Source: Microbacterium nanhaiense (lineage in GTDB: Bacteria > Actinomycetota > Actinomycetes > Actinomycetales > Microbacteriaceae). From it: a stretch of DNA of 64,000 nt. The notes under the pieces were generated by a model. That model was not told the DNA's origin. It did no database searches and worked only from the letters and a program-made list of their open reading frames with translations. Every line of letters begins with the position of its first letter. Position 1 is the first letter of the stretch. A program made the translations under genes and the position numbers. Below, in pieces: positions 39,271 through 48,730 of the stretch. The stretch spans positions 186,001 to 250,000 of the forward strand of contig NZ_BMMQ01000004.1 in the NCBI RefSeq assembly GCF_014646015.1, in the 5' to 3' direction.

Positions 39271-39274
<4 letters not shown>
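37403..39274 (+). CDS. pknB: Ser/Thr protein kinase PknB with three PASTA domains
   Basis: 623 residues from GTG 37403, preceded by GGAAGAGG; an ATG at 37373 would add ten residues. The kinase domain (about 18-285) has [35 protein letters not shown] and GTAAYFSPEQ. A membrane helix (about 352-372) leads to three PASTA repeats (about 378-570), which bind muropeptides or lipid II, and a Gly/Lys/Asn-rich tail. It is separated from pknA by 80 bases, so it may have its own promoter as well. The stop TAG overlaps the convergent rskA stop. Confidence 0.96.
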
Positions 39275-39989
<715 letters not shown>

Positions 39990-39993
<4 letters not shown>

Positions 39994-40592
39994 TCCGCCA
40001 CCCCCATCGCCTTCCGCAGGCGAGCAATACCATCACGCATTCGCGTCTTTACCGTGCCTAGCGGCGTGCTCAGGGTCACCGCGATCTCGCTCTGGCTGTA
40101 TCCGTCGAAGTACGCCATCGCCAGCACCTCCCTCTGCGCCGCGGGGAGCTGATCCAGCGCCGCACGTGCGCGCTCGCCCTCCACGCGGACCTCCGCGTCC
40201 TCCGCGACCGCATCGAACGGAACCTCGAGGTCGCGGCGGCCGGTGCGCACATCGCGGTCGACGCTCGCCTGCGCGGACTTGACCCGGTCAACCGCGCGCC
40301 GGTGCGCGATCATAAACACCCACGCCCGGCCCCTGCCGCGGTCGGCGGCGAAGCGATCCGCCTTCTCCCACACCTCGAGGAACACCTCCTGCAGCACCTC
40401 CTCGCTCTGCGCCCGGTCGACCACGATCCGAAGCACGAGCCCGAACACGCGGGGCGAGAGCTGGTCGTAGAGCGCCGCGAAGGCGGGCTTGTCGCGGCGC
40501 GCGATCCGCTGCAGTAGCGCGTCGTACACGTCGCCGTCATCGGAGTGCGCGGCGCCCGCCGTCTCGCCGCCATGGGTCATAGAGATCAGCAT
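39990..40592 (-). CDS. sigK: ECF RNA polymerase sigma factor SigK
   Basis: 200 residues. Region 2 (about 30-100) reads FAALYDQLSPRVFGLVLRIV, EEVLQEVFLEVWEKADRF and RAWVFMIAHRRAVDR. Region 4 (about 135-195) reads LPAAQREVLAMAYFDGYSQSEIAVTLSTPLGTVKTRMRDGIARL. The cognate anti-sigma factor RskA is next, and dipZ precedes it by 52 bases in the same direction. GAAGGA before the first ATG supports that start; an alternative ATG lies four codons on. In M. tuberculosis SigK drives mpt70, mpt83 and dipZ. Confidence 0.94.
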
Positions 40593-40644
40593 GCCCTATT
40601 CCTTCGTCGCTTCGCCGTGAGGGCGGCCGCCGCGCCGGGCCCGC

Positions 40645-42360
40645 TCACCCGAAGGTGAAGGAGTAGACCTCGACGCCGGCCGGTACGACGACCTCGATCG
40701 TGCCCTCCGCGGATCCGCTCGGCGCCCGCACGGAGTACGACCGGGGCGTGCCCGAGACCTCGATGTCCGTCCGCTCGCCGTCGACCTCGGCGTTCAGGGT
40801 TCCCTCGCCCGCAACGACGATCCGCACCTCGTCCGCGCGATAGCGCAGGCGGATCGTGCCGTCCTCGCCCGACGGCGTGGCCGCCTGGGTTCCGATCTCC
40901 CAGGTACCGTCGAGCGCGAAGGTGTCCGCCGCTTGCTCCTCCGGCAGCGCGAACTCCCGCTCCCCCTGCCGGTACTCCTCGGATCCGCCGAAGGTCTGTT
41001 CCTTCGCCGCGCCGAGGAAGGTCTCGGGGGTCGTGGATCCGAGCTCGGGCGTCTCGTCGGCGATGTCTGTGGCTGCCGGCAGCGCGACGTTTGGGTCTGC
41101 GTCCGCCAGGAGCTGCCGAATGAGCTTCTCCGTGACCTCGTAGTTCCCTTCGCCGAAGGCGATGTGGCGCACGGTGCCCGAGGCGTCGATGAGGTAGTGC
41201 GCGGGCCAGTAGCGGTTCCGGTACGCCGTCCACGTGGCCAGGCTGTTGTCGAGCGCAACGGGGTACTCGATGCCGAAATCCCGGGCACCGGCCTCGACGT
41301 TGCCGCGATCCTTCTCGAAGGCGTACTCCGGCGAGTGCACACCGATGACCCGCAGGCCGGCGTCGCGATAGGCGTCGTCCCAGGCGGTGACGTGCGGGAT
41401 GCTGCGCTGGCAGTTGATGCAGGAGTACGCCCAGAAGTCGATGAGCACGACCTCGCCGCGCAGATCCTCGAGCGAGACGGCCTCACCGCCGGGGGTGTTC
41501 AGCCACCCGTCGATGCCACGGATCTCGGGCGCGGGGCCGCAGGACGCGAGCTCGTCGCCCGCGCCGAGGCATTCGTCGAGCCGCCGGTTCTCGTCGGTCA
41601 CGAGCCCGCCGAGGCTCAGCGCCTCCTGCACGGCCTCGTCCTCGGCCAAGGGCTGCTGCAGCGCGGCCGTGTAGTCCGGGACCAGCCGCTGTAGGAACGC
41701 GGGGGCGTTGACGACGAGCCCGCCCGCGAGCGCCAGCATCGCGACGCCCGCCGCGATGCGCAACCCGCGCTCCCTGTTGCGGAAGGCACGGATCCGCCGC
41801 ACGACGCCGCGGCCGGCGAGCGCGAACGCGAGGAGCGGGATCGCGACGCCCAGCGAGAACGAGACCGTCAGCACGACTGTTCCCGCGTCGATGCGGCCCG
41901 TGGACCCGGCGACGATGATCGCCGCGAGCACCGGTCCCGCGCAGGGGACGAAGACGGTGCCGAGGGCGAGCCCCACGCCGAAGCCCCCGCGCTCGTTCGA
42001 TACCTCGCGGCGCGGGATCCACTGGAACGGTCGCTCGAGAAGCTGCTCCAGGCGCGGCACGATCAGGGCGATGCCCAGCACGGCGAGAACGACGATCCCC
42101 GCCCACCGCAGGAAGCTCTGCGGCAGACCCAGCGCGCCGAGCACGAGCGAGCCGGCGAGCGTCACGGCCGTGAAGCTGACGATCAATCCGGCGATGACGA
42201 GGTAGGGGCGCGACCTCCCCGCCGCCGTCGGTTCGCCGTTCGTGCCGGTCTGAGCCGACTGCGCGCCGCCCGTGAGGAACACGACGGGCAGGATCGGCAG
42301 GATGCAGGGCGAGATGCCCGTGATGAGGCCTCCGAGAAAGCCGATGATGACGAGTGTCAT
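40645..42360 (-). CDS. dipZ: DipZ-like thiol-disulfide protein (CcdA + thioredoxin)
   Basis: 571 residues. ATG 42360 is preceded by GGAGGATCTC. The CcdA-type membrane part (about 1-230) has a Cys-Pro in GISPCILPILPVV and a second in VPCAGP, which shuttle electrons across the membrane. The outer thioredoxin-like domain (about 300-440) carries the redox pair SCINCQRSIPHV. The last 130 residues form the carbohydrate-binding-like DipZ C-terminal domain. Likely cotranscribed with sigK and rskA; divergent from the fasciclin gene. Confidence 0.94.
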   Translation of the reverse strand: MTLVIIGFLGGLITGISPCILPILPVVFLTGGAQSAQTGTNGEPTAAGRSRPYLVIAGLIVSFTAVTLAGSLVLGALGLPQSFLRWAGIVVLAVLGIALIVPRLEQLLERPFQWIPRREVSNERGGFGVGLALGTVFVPCAGPVLAAIIVAGSTGRIDAGTVVLTVSFSLGVAIPLLAFALAGRGVVRRIRAFRNRERGLRIAAGVAMLALAGGLVVNAPAFLQRLVPDYTAALQQPLAEDEAVQEALSLGGLVTDENRRLDECLGAGDELASCGPAPEIRGIDGWLNTPGGEAVSLEDLRGEVVLIDFWAYSCINCQRSIPHVTAWDDAYRDAGLRVIGVHSPEYAFEKDRGNVEAGARDFGIEYPVALDNSLATWTAYRNRYWPAHYLIDASGTVRHIAFGEGNYEVTEKLIRQLLADADPNVALPAATDIADETPELGSTTPETFLGAAKEQTFGGSEEYRQGEREFALPEEQAADTFALDGTWEIGTQAATPSGEDGTIRLRYRADEVRIVVAGEGTLNAEVDGERTDIEVSGTPRSYSVRAPSGSAEGTIEVVVPAGVEVYSFTFG

Positions 42361-42386
42361 GAGATCCTCCGCTGGTGATGCAGAGG

Positions 42387-42414
42387 TATTCGACGCATCG
42401 GGGCCGCCGGATTG
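42387..42414 (-). promoter_or_regulatory. SigK-type promoter candidate for dipZ-sigK-rskA
   Basis: On the minus strand CAATCC (42409-42414), 16 bases, then CGAATA (42387-42392), 27 bases before the dipZ ATG. It has the same spacing and -10 core as the promoter facing the fasciclin gene. Established work gives a CCATCC / CGAAT-type consensus for mycobacterial SigK; the match here is by eye. Confidence 0.6.
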
Positions 42415-42440
42415 GCATTCGGGGCCCCGAGAAATTCTTC

Positions 42441-42468
42441 CCATCCGTTTCGGGCGCGGCGTCGAATG
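42441..42468 (+). promoter_or_regulatory. SigK-type promoter candidate for the fasciclin gene
   Basis: CCATCC (42441-42446), 16 bases, then CGAATG (42463-42468), leaving a leader of about 55 bases with ribosome site AGGAGGA before the ATG at 42531. Confidence 0.65.
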
Positions 42469-42530
42469 CCCTGTAACCGCCACCCCGGCGGGAGCGCCGC
42501 ACGGCGCAGATCTCAACCCAGGAGGACCCC

Positions 42531-43244
42531 ATGTTGCGCAACAGCCTTCGAATCGGCGGCGGAATCACTTTCACGCTCGCGGCAGCAATCGCCCTGACGG
42601 GGTGCATGTCCGGCGGCGATGACGCCCCCGAGAACGACGACGCCGTGGCGTCAGAGGCTCCCGAGACGATGCCCGCGGAGACTCCCGCCGATGACGCACC
42701 GGCCGAGGAGCCGACGGAAGACGCCACCGACGGCGCGATGGACCCGGCGGCGAACCTCGTCGGACCGGCATGTGCCGACTACGCGTCGATGGTGCCGGAC
42801 GGGCCCGGATCCGTTCAGGGCATGTCTCAGGATCCGGTCGCCGTGGCCGCGTCCAACAACCCGCTGCTGACGACGCTCGTCTCGGCGGTCTCCGGCCAGC
42901 TGAACCCCGACGTGAATCTCGTGGACACGCTCAACGGCGACGAGTTCACCGTCTTCGCTCCCGTCGACGACGCCTTCGCCGCAGTCGACCAGGCAACGCT
43001 CGACACCCTGTCGACCGACGCCGATCTGCTGACCTCGGTCCTGACGTACCACGTCGTCCCCGGCCAGATCGAGCCCGCGGACATCGCGGGCATGCACACC
43101 ACGGTGCAGGGAGCCGACGTCGAGGTGACCGGCTCGGGCGACGAGTGGATGGTGAATGACGCGATGGTGCTCTGCGGCGGCGTGCAGACCGCGAACGCCA
43201 CCGTGTACCTCATCGACTCGGTGCTGATGCCCCCGGCCGAGTGA
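42531..43244 (+). CDS. Fasciclin-domain lipoprotein (MPT70/MPT83-like)
   Basis: 237 residues. A lipoprotein signal ends in IALTGC (lipobox, Cys25). An acidic Ala/Pro/Glu linker (about 30-75) leads to one FAS1 domain (about 95-235). The FAS1 H1 and H2 motifs are visible as [16 protein letters not shown] and [13 protein letters not shown], and the end reads [14 protein letters not shown]1 proteins are adhesive surface proteins; the homologues MPT70 and MPT83 are the main SigK targets in M. tuberculosis. Two cysteines in the FAS1 part (GPACADY, LCGG) are candidates for a disulfide made by the divergent DipZ. Confidence 0.94.
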   Translation: MLRNSLRIGGGITFTLAAAIALTGCMSGGDDAPENDDAVASEAPETMPAETPADDAPAEEPTEDATDGAMDPAANLVGPACADYASMVPDGPGSVQGMSQDPVAVAASNNPLLTTLVSAVSGQLNPDVNLVDTLNGDEFTVFAPVDDAFAAVDQATLDTLSTDADLLTSVLTYHVVPGQIEPADIAGMHTTVQGADVEVTGSGDEWMVNDAMVLCGGVQTANATVYLIDSVLMPPAE

Positions 43245-43255
43245 GAGACCAGGGG

Positions 43256-43292
43256 CGGATGTCCCCGGGGGGGGGGGGACTGGGGGCATCCG
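43256..43292 (+). terminator. Terminator-like hairpin after the fasciclin gene, with G12 in the loop
   Basis: Arms 43256-43266 and 43282-43292 match in 10 of 11 positions. The loop contains twelve consecutive G (43267-43278). No T-run follows. The G tract may be a true feature or a sequencing length error. Confidence 0.5.
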
Positions 43293-43329
43293 GCTCTGTC
43301 CTGCTTCCGGGCGCCCCGCGATCTTCCCG

Positions 43330-43335
43330 TAGACT
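43330..43335 (+). promoter_or_regulatory. -10-like hexamer TAGACT, 7 nt before crgA
   Basis: TAGACT ends seven bases before the crgA ATG and no ribosome-binding site is present, as expected for a leaderless message. Confidence 0.5.
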
Positions 43336-43342
43336 GATCCCC

Positions 43343-43582
43343 ATGGCGCGCAAGAAGCACGACGAAGAAGACGAGATCACCCACATCCCGGGTGAGCCCC
43401 TGCCGAACCCCGCATGGTTCAAGCCGGTCATGGCTGCCTTCTTCCTGCTGGGCCTCGCCTGGGTGCTGGTGTTCTACATGTCGGGATCGACGCTGCCGAT
43501 TCCCGACATCGGCGCGTGGAACCTCCTGATCGGCGGCGGCCTGGCCTTCATCGGCCTCATCATGGCCACGCGCTGGCGCTGA
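43343..43582 (+). CDS. crgA: Cell division protein CrgA
   Basis: 79 residues. ATG 43343 gives MARKKHDEEDEITHIPGEPLPNP, then two membrane helices (about 27-48 and 58-76), the CrgA build. CrgA binds FtsZ and penicillin-binding proteins at the septum and helps set division in actinobacteria. In related genomes it lies close to pknB; here a sigma-factor cassette separates them. Ends in a strong hairpin. Confidence 0.94.
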   Translation: MARKKHDEEDEITHIPGEPLPNPAWFKPVMAAFFLLGLAWVLVFYMSGSTLPIPDIGAWNLLIGGGLAFIGLIMATRWR

Positions 43583-43600
43583 CCCGCTGACCTTCGTCCT

Positions 43601-43634
43601 CACGCCCCGTCCGGATCCGTCCGGGCGGGGCGTG
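43601..43634 (+). terminator. Terminator after crgA
   Basis: Arms 43601-43615 and 43620-43634 (14 of 15 matches, loop TCCG), followed by TCGTTT. Confidence 0.8.
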
Positions 43635-43670
43635 TCGTTTGCCGTGCGTGCGCGAATCACACCGCTGTAA

Positions 43671-43853
43671 TTCTCCACAGCCCTCTCCCCCGCGTGTGAA
43701 TAACACGCGTGTGATTCTCCCCAGCTGGGGATGAATCTGTGGATAACTCCGGGGAAAACCCCTTCGCCGCCGTGGAGAACGCCTCTTACGGCGTGGAGAG
43801 AGCGCGCCGATCTGGGGAGAACGCGAGCCTCGTTGTGGATAACTTGTGGAGAA
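43671..43853. promoter_or_regulatory. Cluster of DnaA-box-like sequences
   Basis: Two perfect boxes (TTATCCACA on the minus strand) lie at 43738-43746 and 43834-43842. TTCTCCACA occurs at 43671-43679 (plus) and 43845-43853 (minus), and one-mismatch forms at 43771-43779 (minus) and 43715-43723 (plus). A short palindrome with arms 43691-43697 and 43703-43709 sits among them. All lie in a 425-base gene-free region between crgA and pckG that is less GC-rich than its surroundings. It may be a DnaA-binding locus; it lacks the dnaA/dnaN neighbours expected of the main origin in this window. Confidence 0.6.
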
Positions 43854-44007
43854 TGAGGCGCCCGAGCCCGTCAACGGCCTCCCCTTGAGGCTTGCGCATT
43901 TCGAAAGAATTCCCCTTTTTTACTCGATACCCCTCAACAAATAGCGCCGAAGATGCGAAAAGCTCGTTCTGACGTTGCCGTATCGCGGATTTTCGAAGGA
44001 GAGCGCA
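43854..44007 (+). other. Leader region of pckG
   Basis: No gene is supported. It is AT-richer (AAAGAATTCCCC followed by T6 around 43915-43921) and contains the pckG ribosome site AAGGAGAG ending near 44003. Confidence 0.6.
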
Positions 44008-45858
44008 TTGGTCCTCATCGACACCACCATCACCACCGCCCACACCTCACGACTCGACGCATACGGAGCGCAGCCCTCCTACGACACCGACGCCTTCGCC
44101 GAACTCGTCGCGTGGGTCGAGCGCACGGCCGCCCTCACGCGGCCCGACCGGATCCATTGGGTCGATGGATCCGATGGCGAGCGTGCGGCGCTGCTGCAGG
44201 ACATGGTCGATGCCGGCACCCTCATCAGATTGAACGAGGACAAGCGCCCTGGCAGCTACCTCGCCCGCAGCGACGAGCGCGATGTCGCGCGGCTCGAGTC
44301 GCGCACCTTCATCGCCTCCGAGCGCCCGATCGACGCGGGCCCCACGAACAATTGGGCGGATCCGAGCGAGATGCGCGAGACGCTCGCCGGGCTCTTCGAC
44401 GGATCCATGCGGGGCCGCACGATGTTCGTCGTACCGTTCTCGATGGGCAAGCTGGGCGGCCCGATCTCGCAGCTCGGCGTGCAGATCACCGATAGCCCCT
44501 ACGCGGTCGCGTCGATCGCGATCATGACCCGCGTCGGCAGCGCCGTGACCGAGCTCATCGCGGGCGGCGCCTCGTGGGTGCGGACAGTGCACTCCGTCGG
44601 CGCTCCGCTCGAGGCCGGCGAGCCGGACGTGCCGTGGCCGTCGAACGACGAGAAGTACATCGTGCACTTCCCCGACACCCTCGAGGTCGCCTCCTTCGGC
44701 TCGGGGTACGGCGGCAACGCGATTCTCGCGAAGAAGTGCTTCGCGCTGCGGATCGCGTCGGTCCTCGGGCGCGACGAGGGGTGGATGGCCGAGCACATGC
44801 TCCTCATCCGTGTGATCTCGCCCGAGGGGCGGGCGTTGCACGTCGCGGCGGCCTTCCCATCGGCGTGCGGCAAGACGAATCTCGCCATGCTGCGGCCGAC
44901 GCTGCCCGGGTGGACGGTGCAGACGATCGGCGACGACATCGCCTGGATCCGCCCCGGCGCCGACGGCCGCCTCTACGCCATCAACCCCGAGGCGGGCTTC
45001 TTCGGCGTCGCCCCGGGCACGGGCCCCGCGACGAACGTGACGGCGGTCGACACGCTGCGCCGCGACGTGCTGTTCACGAACGTCGCGCTGACCGACGACG
45101 GCGACGTGTGGTGGGAGGGGCTCACGGATGAGGCGCCCGCGCACCTCATCGACTGGCGCGGCGACGACTGGACCCCGGACTCGGGCCGACCGGCCGCGCA
45201 CCCCAACTCGCGCTTCACCGTCTCAGCCGCGCAGGCGCCGTCGATCGCGCCCGACTGGGAGGAGGCCGTGCCGCTCGACGCGATCCTCTTCGGCGGCCGC
45301 CGGGCGAGCAACGTGCCCCTCGTCGTCGAGGCCTTCGACTGGAACCACGGCGTCTTCATGGGCTCCACGATCTCGTCCGAGCGCACCGCCGCCGCGGAGG
45401 GAACCGTCGGCGAGCTGCGCCGCGATCCCTTCGCCATGATGCCCTTCTGCGGGTACAACATGGCCGACTACTTCGCCCACTGGGTCTCGATGGGCGAGGT
45501 GACCGCACCGCCCGCGATCTTCCAGGTCAACTGGTTCCGCAAGGGGCGCGACGGTCGCTTCCTGTGGCCCGGCTTCGGCGAGAACGCGCGCGTCATCGAG
45601 TGGGTGATCCGGCGGATCGAGGGCGCCGCCCCGGCCGTCGACAGCGCGATCGGCCGCCTCCCCGTCGAGCTGAACCTCGCGGGGCTCGACGCTCCGCAAC
45701 CGGATCTCGACGCGCTCTTCGCCGTCGACGGGGACGGCTGGCTCGCCGAGGCCGAGCTGACCGAGGAGTTCTACGACACCTTCGGCGAGCGGATCCCTGA
45801 GGAGCTCCGCGCCCAGCTCGCCGCGCTCCGCGCGCGGCTGGCCGCCGCGGCCGGGTAA
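44008..45858 (+). CDS. pckG: Phosphoenolpyruvate carboxykinase (GTP)
   Basis: 616 residues from a TTG at 44008; AAGGAGAG at the right distance decides for this rare start. The enzyme converts oxaloacetate and GTP to phosphoenolpyruvate in gluconeogenesis. Motifs: the P-loop [12 protein letters not shown], metal-site [38 protein letters not shown] and [19 protein letters not shown]. Full length. Its promoter region contains the DnaA-box-like cluster, which is unusual for a metabolic gene. Confidence 0.96.
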   Translation: MVLIDTTITTAHTSRLDAYGAQPSYDTDAFAELVAWVERTAALTRPDRIHWVDGSDGERAALLQDMVDAGTLIRLNEDKRPGSYLARSDERDVARLESRTFIASERPIDAGPTNNWADPSEMRETLAGLFDGSMRGRTMFVVPFSMGKLGGPISQLGVQITDSPYAVASIAIMTRVGSAVTELIAGGASWVRTVHSVGAPLEAGEPDVPWPSNDEKYIVHFPDTLEVASFGSGYGGNAILAKKCFALRIASVLGRDEGWMAEHMLLIRVISPEGRALHVAAAFPSACGKTNLAMLRPTLPGWTVQTIGDDIAWIRPGADGRLYAINPEAGFFGVAPGTGPATNVTAVDTLRRDVLFTNVALTDDGDVWWEGLTDEAPAHLIDWRGDDWTPDSGRPAAHPNSRFTVSAAQAPSIAPDWEEAVPLDAILFGGRRASNVPLVVEAFDWNHGVFMGSTISSERTAAAEGTVGELRRDPFAMMPFCGYNMADYFAHWVSMGEVTAPPAIFQVNWFRKGRDGRFLWPGFGENARVIEWVIRRIEGAAPAVDSAIGRLPVELNLAGLDAPQPDLDALFAVDGDGWLAEAELTEEFYDTFGERIPEELRAQLAALRARLAAAAG

Positions 45859-45885
45859 GCGCGGCCCGCGGATCCCTGCCGGTCG

Positions 45886-45914
45886 GCTGGGCTGGGCGCC
45901 GAGCTCAGCCCAGC
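45886..45914. terminator. Hairpin between pckG and the rhomboid gene
   Basis: GCTGGGCT (45886-45893) pairs with AGCCCAGC (45907-45914), overlapping the rhomboid stop codon. No U-run; weak call. Confidence 0.4.
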
Positions 45915-46819
45915 TGGGCGTAGATGCCGAAGGCCGGCAGGGCGAGCGCCGCGGCGATCGCGACGCCGACGAGGATCAGCAGGCCGATCTGCAGCGATTT
46001 CCGGGCGGGGCGGCGCGTCTTCGTGAAGATATAACCGACGAGGGCGCCGACGGCGAGGCCGCCGACGTGCGCCTGCCACGCGATGTTCAAGCCCGGCAGG
46101 AAGCCCAGCACCAGGTTGATGCCGAGCGTGATGTACAGGCCCGTGAGGTTGGCTCCGACGGCGCGCCCGATGACGAGCAGGGCACCGAAGAGGCCGAAGA
46201 GCGCACCCGATGCCCCCACGACCGGGGTCGCGAAGCCCAGCAGGGCGACGCCGGCCGATCCGCCCGCCGCGCTCAGGAGGTATGTCGCGACGAAGCGCCA
46301 GGTGCCGAGCGCGGGCTCGAGCGCCCGCCCCACCATCCAGAGCGTCAGCATGTTGAGGGCGACGTGCCAGAGCCCGCCGTGCACGAACGCGGCGGTCAGG
46401 ACGCGCCACGGTTCGAAGGTGCCCGAGATGCTCGGGATCAGGAAGGGCTCCCAGAACAGCAGCCAGCGCTGCACCTCGAGCCCCGGCACCACCGAGCCCA
46501 GCATCTGAAGCAGGTAGACGACCGCGGTCACGATGAAGATGGCCGTCGTCCCGCGGCTCGATGACGAACCCGATGACACCGCGCCCGCCCGCGGTCCGGA
46601 CCCCCAGCGCCGCTGGGCGCGCTTCTGCGCGGGCGTGCGGTTCTTCTTCTGCTCCTTCATGCACTCGGGGCAGATGTATCCAACGGACGCCGGCGTCATG
46701 CACTCGGGGCAGATCGTGCGGGTGCACCGCTGGCACAGCACGAAGCTCTGCCGGTCGGGGTGCCGATAGCAGTAGTTGTCCGGGTTCTCGCGGAGCGATG
46801 CCCCTGGGGTGTCGGTCAC
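45905..46819 (-). CDS. Rhomboid-family intramembrane serine protease
   Basis: 304 residues from a GTG. A zinc-ribbon-like start (CYRHPDRQSFVLCQRCTRTICPECM, then YICPECM) is followed by a basic linker and about seven membrane helices. The catalytic dyad is Ser in VVGASGALFGL and His in WQAHVGGLAVG; the oxyanion-side HxxxN motif is in WHVALNMLTLW. Rhomboids cut membrane proteins; the substrate here is unknown. It lies beside ppiA as in related actinobacteria. The nearby membrane anti-sigma factor RskA is a conceivable but unproven target. Confidence 0.93.
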   Translation of the reverse strand: MTDTPGASLRENPDNYCYRHPDRQSFVLCQRCTRTICPECMTPASVGYICPECMKEQKKNRTPAQKRAQRRWGSGPRAGAVSSGSSSSRGTTAIFIVTAVVYLLQMLGSVVPGLEVQRWLLFWEPFLIPSISGTFEPWRVLTAAFVHGGLWHVALNMLTLWMVGRALEPALGTWRFVATYLLSAAGGSAGVALLGFATPVVGASGALFGLFGALLVIGRAVGANLTGLYITLGINLVLGFLPGLNIAWQAHVGGLAVGALVGYIFTKTRRPARKSLQIGLLILVGVAIAAALALPAFGIYAQLG

Positions 46820-46864
46820 TGCGTTGCGGTCCTGTCCGGCAGAGCTTCGTGGGAGGAGATGTGC

Positions 46865-47419
46865 TTAGAGCTTCTCGATGTCGATCGACGAGATGACGAC
46901 GTCCTCGGTGGGGCGGTCGTTCGCGCCGGTCTGCACGCCGGCGATCGCGTCGACGACGCGCTTCGAGTCATCGTCGGCGACGGCACCGAAGATCGTGTGC
47001 TTGCCCATGAGCCACGGCGTCGGGTCGGTCGTGATGAAGAACTGCGAGCCGTTCGTGCCGCTCATGCCGCCGAACGAGTTCGGGCGCTTGCCCGCGTTCG
47101 CCATCGCCAGGATGTACGGCTCGTTGAAGTTGAGCTCGGGGTGGATCTCGTCGTCGAAGTTGTAGCCCGGGCCGCCGATGCCCTGACCGAGCGGGTCGCC
47201 GCCCTGGATCATGAAGCCCGGGATGATGCGGTGGAAGATGACGTCCTTGTAGAGGGGACCGTCGCCCTTGGCGCCCGTGCGCGGGTCGGTCCACTCCTTC
47301 TCGCCCGTCGAGAGGCCGATGAAGTTGTCGACCGTCGCCGGGGCGTGGTCGCCGAACAGGTTGATGGTGATGTCACCGTGGTTGGTGTGAACCGTGGCGA
47401 CGGCGGTGTGCTGAGTCAT
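46865..47419 (-). CDS. ppiA: Peptidyl-prolyl cis-trans isomerase, cyclophilin type
   Basis: 184 residues from ATG 47419 (MTQHTAVATVHTNHGDI); an ATG at 47428 would add three. Cyclophilin core: FHRIIPGFMIQGGDP with the catalytic Arg, ANAGKRPNSFGGMSGTNGSQFFIT, and WLMGKHTIFG. It speeds proline isomerisation of folding proteins in the cytoplasm; no signal peptide. Conserved neighbour of the pknB cluster near oriC in actinobacteria. TTGACA lies about 20 bases upstream (47440s) without a clear -10. Confidence 0.95.
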   Translation of the reverse strand: MTQHTAVATVHTNHGDITINLFGDHAPATVDNFIGLSTGEKEWTDPRTGAKGDGPLYKDVIFHRIIPGFMIQGGDPLGQGIGGPGYNFDDEIHPELNFNEPYILAMANAGKRPNSFGGMSGTNGSQFFITTDPTPWLMGKHTIFGAVADDDSKRVVDAIAGVQTGANDRPTEDVVISSIDIEKL

Positions 47420-47519
47420 GCCAACCATTCTTTCAGAGATGTGTCAAGACATCGCCGAGTCATCGATGTCCGTGGCAGGATGAGAGAAAGCACGTCACCG
47501 ATGCGGAAGGGCACACCAA

Positions 47520-48035
47520 GTGAGCGTCAGCCTCAGCAAGAAGCGCAAGAAGGAACTCCGCAAGCTGCAGGGCACCGCGAATAGCGTGCTCGCGGCGCAG
47601 CGGGAAGTCGCGGCGGAGGCCGCCGAAGTGGCACGCGCCGCCGGCCGCCAGCTCCGCGAGATCAACCGCGAGGTGATCACCCCGGAGGCCAAGAAGAAGT
47701 ACCACGAGTACGTCGAGCCGTACGTCGACCGCGCGGCACCCTACGTCCGCGAGGGCTATGGGCGCGGCAAGCGGTTCTTCGACGGCGCCGTGATTCCCGT
47801 CGCTGGCAACGTCGTCGGCCGTGCGATCGGCGCCTACGACGCGACCGCGGCCAAGCTCGGCAAGAAGCAGCTCGTCGTGGCCCCGCCGAAGAAGAAGTCC
47901 TCGGCGGGCGCCGTGATCGCCGCCGTCATCGGAATCGCCGCGGCCGTCGGCATCTTCGTCGTCGCGTGGAAGACACTCAGCTCGGAGGACGAGCTGTGGG
48001 TCGCCGACGAGGCTGTCTCGACGCCCGACGCGTAA
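47520..48035 (+). CDS. Small membrane protein, function unknown
   Basis: 171 residues from a GTG. A basic N-terminus (SKKRKKELRKLQG), an amphipathic helical part (about 20-60), YHEYVEPYVDRAAPYVREGYGRGK and one membrane helix near the C-terminus (about 129-150) with a short acidic outside tail. Looks like a conserved actinobacterial protein without known function. Single gene, ended by a hairpin. GGAAGGG about 13 bases before the start is a poor ribosome site. Confidence 0.8.
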   Translation: MSVSLSKKRKKELRKLQGTANSVLAAQREVAAEAAEVARAAGRQLREINREVITPEAKKKYHEYVEPYVDRAAPYVREGYGRGKRFFDGAVIPVAGNVVGRAIGAYDATAAKLGKKQLVVAPPKKKSSAGAVIAAVIGIAAAVGIFVVAWKTLSSEDELWVADEAVSTPDA

Positions 48036-48047
48036 GCCGTCGTACTC

Positions 48048-48084
48048 AAGCGGGGCGGGATCCATCACGGATCTCGCCCCGCTT
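48048..48084. terminator. Bidirectional terminator before aroQ stop
   Basis: A 16-base hairpin with one G-T mismatch (48048-48063 with 48069-48084) lies between two convergent stops, ending in CTT on the plus strand and starting with AAG, so a short U-run exists each way. Confidence 0.75.
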
Positions 48085-48091
48085 CTGGCTG

Positions 48092-48526
48092 TTACGCGAG
48101 GATCCGCGCGAGGTGATGCACCCCGAAGGCGTACCCCTGGATCCCCGCCCCCGCGATCACGCAGCTCGCGATGTCGCTGAGGTACGAGCGGTGCCGGAAC
48201 TCCTCGCGCGCGTGCACGTTCGAGATGTGCACCTCGACGAATGGCAGCGCGACCGCCTCGAGGGCGTCGCGGATCGCGACGGACGTGTGCGTGTAGGCAC
48301 CCGCGTTGATGACGATGCCGTCGCAGTCGTGGCGCGCCTCGTGGATCGCATCGATCAGGGCGCCCTCGGAGTTCGACTGCACGTCGCGGATCTCGAGCCC
48401 GTGCAGCTCGGCCGCCTCCCGCGCGACCCGCACGACGTCGTCGAGGGTCGCGGATCCGTAGATCTCGGGCTTGCGCGTGCCGAGCAGGTTGAGGTTGGGG
48501 CCGTTCACCACGAGGATCCGCGTCAT
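48092..48526 (-). CDS. aroQ: 3-dehydroquinate dehydratase, type II
   Basis: 144 residues, typical of the dodecameric type II enzyme of the shikimate pathway. Start [23 protein letters not shown] contains the catalytic Tyr; [39 protein letters not shown] with the catalytic His follow. No other aro genes nearby. TACGCT lies 6 bases before the ATG. Confidence 0.96.
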   Translation of the reverse strand: MTRILVVNGPNLNLLGTRKPEIYGSATLDDVVRVAREAAELHGLEIRDVQSNSEGALIDAIHEARHDCDGIVINAGAYTHTSVAIRDALEAVALPFVEVHISNVHAREEFRHRSYLSDIASCVIAGAGIQGYAFGVHHLARILA

Positions 48527-48532
48527 GAGGTC

Positions 48533-48538
48533 AGCGTA
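48533..48538 (-). promoter_or_regulatory. -10-like hexamer TACGCT, 6 nt before aroQ
   Basis: TACGCT on the minus strand, six bases before the ATG at 48526, with no ribosome-binding site between; leaderless start likely. Confidence 0.5.
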
Positions 48539-48623
48539 TCGCGCGGGCCATCCTCGCGTCGCCCGCGCCCGGCCGCTCCGGCCTCGGGGATCCGGGGTGC
48601 GCGTCATCACTTTCCCGACCGGT

Positions 48624-48680
48624 CATCATGTCTCCGACGAATCATCCGTCGTCGCGGGATGATTCGTCGGAGACATGATG
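48624..48680. repeat. Perfect inverted repeat, 24-base arms, 9-base loop
   Basis: Arms 48624-48647 and 48657-48680 are exact reverse complements. The element lies between the thrE stop and the aroQ promoter. Neither side has a U-run, and the arms (GATTCGTCGGAGACATGATG core) are not very GC-rich. It may end thrE transcription or be a mobile-type palindrome. Confidence 0.9.
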
Positions 48681-48730
48681 AGTCGTGGCGAAAGGGATGA
48701 CGCGGTCGGCGGCGGGGCGGGGCTCCGGCC

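Noticed and set aside
43671..43853. Calling this region the chromosomal origin oriC
   Set aside because: The boxes are fewer than in known actinobacterial origins and dnaA/dnaN are absent from the window. Only a DnaA-box cluster can be supported.
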